In this document: one piece after another, positions 51,625-64,000 of the stretch
How the letters are laid out: every line of letters starts with the position of its first letter
How positions within the stretch are numbered: position 1 is the first letter of the stretch
From: Malurus cyaneus samueli
Lineage: Eukaryota > Chordata > Aves > Passeriformes > Maluridae
Direction: 5' to 3'
DNA length: 64,000 bases
NCBI GenBank assembly: GCA_009741485.1
Contig: CM019238.1
Coordinates: 12,049,030 to 12,113,029 of the forward strand
The notes under the pieces: generated by a model
Database searches by the model: none
Told to the model about the DNA's origin: nothing
What the model saw: only the letters and a program-made list of their open reading frames with translations
Position numbers and translations under genes: made by a program

Positions 51625-52911
51625 TTGCCCCGTTATAGTCTTTAAAAAGTAAAATATCTGTTCCTACCTCAGACTGACCAAGGTACTGTATCAAGACTAC
51701 TCATAGTTTAGAGAACTCCTTCACCAAGAATTTGCAGAGCTCATATCCAATCCAAAGCCTTTCCTTAGGAATTGAATGTTTGCTGTTTGCTCTGCTCGTA
51801 ACCAACAAAGGGACAAACTCTGTCCAGAGCAGCTGCAAAGGGCATCACCTTGGCTGCCCCTCGGAGCTGGGGCTGCCCCAGCCCCTCCACACCTCGGAAA
51901 GGAACACTAAGGGAAGCAGCACCGCCGACAGACTTGGGTAAGCACTCTATAAACAAGCTGTACACAAAGGACTTTCCCCACCCACCCCTCTGGTTTACAT
52001 TCCATAATTTTGTAACAATGTCCCCTAAGGCACAAAAATACTTATGACCTCAATGCCACAGGAGACATCGATGGTGCCATACATGATTCTTCTACACAGT
52101 AGTTTAATTAATTTAGTTATCTGCACTGTATGTCTTCGATCGAGGCGTGGATTAATTTTTCCTGGCCAAATCTTGCTGAATAATGACCTTATTTCATACA
52201 ATCTGTAGGACAAATGTTCTGGGGAGAGAACTATGCAGCTATTTTAATCATGTTTGTAGAGTATTATTTCTTCACTGATGACAAAAGTGACAGTCATTAG
52301 TTATTTTGCTGTGGGGTTTTTAGTTTAATATAATAGAGTGAGATTTCCACACCCAACGTGGTCTTCTGTAAATGAATTCATAAAAATGACTAGCAGCACT
52401 AAGAAAATAATTTTTTTTCGCCCTTCCATAAAGGAATTTGAGGCTAGTGAATGAAAAAAAAAGAAAGCAAGAATAATTTTACTCAATAGTAGAAGTGCCA
52501 GAGAATAAATTAGTATTTTCAAATCCTTCTGAACCAAGTTATCTTCCTAGACATAGTGACCATGATAACAATAGAAGTACATTCCTAAAAATTGCAACAC
52601 TAATAGGTAGATACCTATTCCTGGAATCAAAAAGTGTATGCAAGTTCCTGAAAGCAGAAGTTAGTATAATATCAGCAGACATCTTGTTTAAAAAATAAAT
52701 TCGCAAAACCAGACATTAATATGGTCTACAATGTCCATTAAATGGATAAATTTAAAAAAAAATCACTGGAAAGTAGCCAAGGATTACAGTAACAACAATT
52801 TTTCCTTTTAATAAACCTCATATGAATGGTTCAAGGATCAGAGTTCGTTTCTCTGTACGAGTCTACAGGAAGGGGACAGCACAGCCAGACACTGACTCAG
52901 GACTTGTAAAG

Positions 52912-61008
<8,097 letters not shown>

Positions 61009-61327
61009 CGCGGCGGCGGCGGCTCCGGCTCCTCCCGCCCGCCGCGGCGCCCATTCACTGCCGGCGGCCGCCGCGGCTCCTCAGGCGCCGCTGCCCCGGC
61101 CCTACAGGCCCCGCGGCGGCGCCGCGGGCTCAGCCCGGGGGCGCGCCGGCCGGCGGGGGGGCGCCGCAGCAGTGCCGCATCCCGGGGGCGGCCCGGGGCG
61201 GCCAATTCCTCCAGCAGCTGTTGCCGGTGCCGGTGCCGGTCCGCTGCCCGCGTGGCGGAGGAGCGCTCCGCGCTCCCGGCGCTTCCCTCGGTGCCGACCG
61301 CGCTCCGCGCCCGCCGCCACCGCGCAC

Positions 61328-61338
61328 TGCGCATGCGC
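61328..61338. promoter_or_regulatory. NRF-1 site
   Basis: tgcgcatgcgc is the palindromic NRF-1 consensus, about 320 bp upstream of the PABIR2 start codon. Confidence 0.7.
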
Positions 61339-61375
61339 GGGAATCCGGGCGCAGGCAGCACCGCCCGCTTCCCAA

Positions 61376-61386
61376 TGCGCATGCGC
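61376..61386. promoter_or_regulatory. Second NRF-1 site with abutting CCAAT
   Basis: This is another tgcgcatgcgc, 48 bp from the first. It is preceded directly by ccaat at 61372-61376. Confidence 0.65.
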
Positions 61387-61458
61387 GATGGCTCCGCACC
61401 CCGGCACTGCTTCGTGGGCCGCCGGGCTCCCGACAGCCACCGGGGGCAGCGTGCGCGC

Positions 61459-61468
61459 TGATTGGCTG
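61459..61468 (-). promoter_or_regulatory. NF-Y (inverted CCAAT) box
   Basis: ctgattggct is a full-length NF-Y consensus in inverted orientation, so CCAAT reads on the same strand as PABIR2. Confidence 0.55.
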
Positions 61469-61615
61469 CGAGCGGAGCGTGTGTGTGTTCGAAACGCCGC
61501 AACGGTCGCTAGGACGCGCGCGGCGCGGGGGCGTGGCCGTGGTATGGAGCAGGATGCGGGTTCGAGTCCCACCCCGGCCACAAACCCTGCGCGTCCCCAG
61601 CCGGGCACGTCCCGG

Positions 61616-63735
61616 CCCCCTCTTCATGGGAAAAAAGTTTTGCAATCTTCTTCAAGCCTAGGTCCTCTCCGACCTAAGTCCCACAGCCTTGCCTAGTGTT
61701 CTCCCCACCCTTCCTTTACTGCTGAAGCACATACCAGGGCTTTGATTCCAATGAGAGTCTGTACAGCTTTCAGAAATCTGGCGTAAAATTCCTTACGAGA
61801 CATGTGATCCTAGTTCTTGGCTGTATTCAGGTTTGGGACTGACCTTGGAAATTCCACTCTGAGTGATCAAAGCACCACAGTTTGTGCTTACTTTTATTTT
61901 GCAGTATTTTTCCACAATAATAATAACAACATATACATTTGTCTCTTACATTGAGGGGGCTTCAGGGTCTTTCCCAGCACCAAATGTAAAAAGGTCTTCT
62001 TTTTCTCCTGGGATACAACAGAGGGCTTTTGCCAGAGAGTAGATGTTGAAAGAGTTAACATAGAAAAGTTAAGATTTTTCAGTATTTCAGCTACCTTAAT
62101 TGGGAACATGGCTAGATGAATTTAAAACAGCTGTTCTCTTTAAAACAGCTGAAGGTAGATTCTTCTAGATAACCCAGTAGAACTCTTATTTCTGTAGCTT
62201 AATATTTATTATGGTACCTCCTTGCATTTTTTGTTAATCAAGACTGACTTGAGCATATTCCAATTTTCTACCTTCGGAGACTCTCGGTCTCATCAACTGA
62301 TGATTCTTACATTTCTTTCATTGAACTGATACTATTAATGAAGAACATGCTGAGATGCACAAAGATGCACAGAGATGAGTTAAAATATAAGTTTAAAATA
62401 TTTAATATTTTCAGGATTTTTTGATATGTATTTATATTGAAAAATCCACAGAAAAATTCCTTGTCTTGTATTACTGCAGAGGAAACACCTTTCACTGTCC
62501 TGTGCCCCTGCTTATACTATGGCCTATCACAGCCATAATGACACCCTTCTCTGAGATGATTCACAGTTGCCATCTCCTGCAAAGACTGAGGACATAAATA
62601 TCCACATTTTTTGCTTAATTTCAAATAATTATGACCAATCTGATTCACTGGAAGTTTAGGATCTGCAGCTGTGAAAGGAATATACTGTTTATCACCTTTA
62701 ACAGTCACCATTCTCCAAAAGCTAAACCACACTTTCACAGAACCTGCACAATTCTCCTTGTCTGGTGCTTCAGCACAAGCATCTTACAGCTTGGGATAGC
62801 TTCCATGCCTTCATTTTCCATGGCTAGAATTGCCTAAAAGGCAATTCAGGTGACAATAGTGACAGTACCTAGCAAAACTTGTAGCCCTGAATGGAAATCT
62901 ACTCATAAATATACTGGTTTTCTTAATACAAAACCCACCTGCAGGATCTGACTACAGCACCAAAATATGTGGATTTTGCTTTTTATTTTTATTGTGGAGT
63001 TATTCTATTATGTCCTTGCCACTAAGGGCAGCAAACAGCTTCAAATGCCATGTACCAGGATACTGTTAAGGAAAAAGTTAACAATATCCAAAATGTGTCT
63101 GAGTGGGACCTCAAAAACATCTGCTCCATGTTCTCAAATTTTCCAATGCCAGGCACATCATCCAGGGTCTGACCAGGGTTTACTGCAGCCAAGATAACTT
63201 TAATGGGAATATATATACAAAAGAAAGTGGGGACTGTCAAGGTGACCCTCAAAAGGCTGAGGAGGGTAATGAGGCAAAGGGGAGGTGCTTGTGGGAGAGC
63301 TGTGCTGTGAAACAGAATAATGCAAATGAGGAAGTCACAGGTTGTTGAGTTGGATAAACAGCAAAAATGACCATGGCAAGGGGGATTAAGAAAGGAGAGA
63401 ACACGCTAAACAGAGCCTTTGGAGGACACAAGCAGAGGATGGAGACTCATAGTGGGGCAACAGAGACTGAAAGAATGGGATAGGTTGGTACAGTGACACA
63501 GAGGGACAGGGGGGCATGAAGTGGGTGATGATGTGGGAGGTATTTGATAGTGTCAGGGAAATACCTCTGTGGGTGAAATAAGCACGGCCACAATTACAAA
63601 ATGCCATCAGCCTTAGATACATTAGTAAGCGTGGGGCACATGAAAAAATGTTTTAGCTCTCTATAACCTACCTTCTTTCTCTGGTTATTTCTGTTCCTAA
63701 AGACTGCCTGAAACTGCCACCTGGAATATAAACAG
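61616..63735. other. Region upstream of PABIR2, no recognisable gene
   Basis: AT-rich sequence with short chance open frames only. I see no exon, RNA gene or complete mobile element. FAM122C/PABIR3, which lies head-to-head with PABIR2 in human, is not recognisable within this 2.1 kb. Confidence 0.5.
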
Positions 63736-64000
63736 ATGAAGAGATGGAGCATCTCTCTTATGAGGAGAGGCTGAGACGATTGGGGTTGTTCATCCTGGAG
63801 AAGAGAAGCCCTGGGGTGACCTCATTGTGGCCTTCTGGAACCTGAAGGGAACCTACAAAAGAGGTGGAGAGAGATTATTTACAAAGGCCTGGAGTGACAG
63901 GACAAGGGGAAATGGCTTCAAATTAAAAGAGAATGTGTTTAGAATGGATATTAAGAGGAAATTCTCCCCTTTGAGGGTGGTGAGGCCCTGGCATAGGGTG
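63736..64000 (+). mobile_element. CR1 LINE fragment running off the right edge
   Basis: The sequence follows the sense strand of avian CR1: gaggagaggctgagacgatt, then gttcatcctggagaagagaa, gacctcattgtggcctt, gtgacaggacaaggggaaat and ggtggtgaggccctggca. This is the end of ORF2 and the 3' region. The element is 5'-truncated at about 63736 and continues past 64000. Its frame is degraded. Confidence 0.88.

Larger units (their letters stand above)
33521..52911. other. Intergenic stretch up to the PABIR2 3' end
   Basis: I found no coding exon that I can support. It holds the minisatellite at 33660-34035, a G20 tract, a MIR-like SINE at 44285-44400, and the probable 3' UTR of PABIR2 at its right end. 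A minus-strand frame of 185 codons without a stop (37224-37781) does not begin with ATG and has no recognisable homology. The 45.7-46.2 kb patch is moderately CpG-rich with no gene evidence. Confidence 0.55.
51095..52911 (-). other. PABIR2: Probable PABIR2 3' UTR
   Basis: AT-rich sequence follows the TGA stop at 52914-52912. Minus-strand AATAAA signals occur at 51619-51624 and 51115-51120. The second is followed by minus-strand U/GU-rich sequence and would give a UTR of about 1.8 kb. The end point is inferred, and both sites may be used. Confidence 0.45.

Noticed and set aside
62880..63400. Possible LTR or retroviral remnant upstream of the terminal CR1
   Set aside because: I see no TG...CA termini, primer-binding site or recognisable gag/pol residues.

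Overview
The window looks like bird nuclear DNA. Two CR1 LINE 3' ends of the avian type are present (near 33.37 kb and 63.74 kb), gene density is low, and the GC-rich CpG-island promoters stand out against AT-richer introns. It also carries the miR-15c/miR-16c pair known from chicken. The layout matches the region orthologous to human Xq26.3 (chicken chromosome 4): a miR-15/16-family cluster on the minus strand, then PABIR2 (FAM122B) on the minus strand. The species cannot be named from the sequence alone.

Left part (1-11.5 kb). Two miRNA hairpins lie on the minus strand: miR-15c (hairpin 5228-5309) and miR-16c (hairpin 4798-4884), about 340 nt apart. They occupy the place of mammalian miR-424/miR-503. 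About 6 kb upstream of them in the transcription sense is a CpG island (about 10.3-11.45 kb) with a YY1-type site and a good minus-strand splice donor after 11047. This is the likely start of the primary transcript. A minus-strand AATAAA lies 105 nt downstream of miR-16c. A three-unit 47-bp tandem repeat is at 1516-1656.

Middle part (11.5-52.9 kb). I find no convincing protein-coding exon. The stretch holds a minus-strand CR1 fragment, an 18-bp minisatellite (33.66-34.03 kb), G20 and C17 tracts, a MIR-like tRNA-derived SINE, several small CpG-rich patches and some enhancer-like AT-rich stretches. In mammals PLAC1 sits in this interval. I saw no sign of it here.

Right part (52.9-61.6 kb). PABIR2 is resolved into ten coding exons on the minus strand. 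All introns have GT-AG borders, all junction phases agree, and the total is 852 nt (283 codons plus stop). It starts from a CpG island with two NRF-1 palindromes and an NF-Y box. In exon 1 three single bases appear to be missing within about 54 bp. Together they restore the frame, but read literally they create an early stop, so assembly error in GC-rich sequence is the leading explanation. Beyond the island (61.6-63.7 kb) nothing is recognisable until a plus-strand CR1 runs off the right edge.

No new biological system is claimed. The points most worth following up are the miRNA cluster with its promoter and poly(A) architecture, and the PABIR2 exon 1 lesion.
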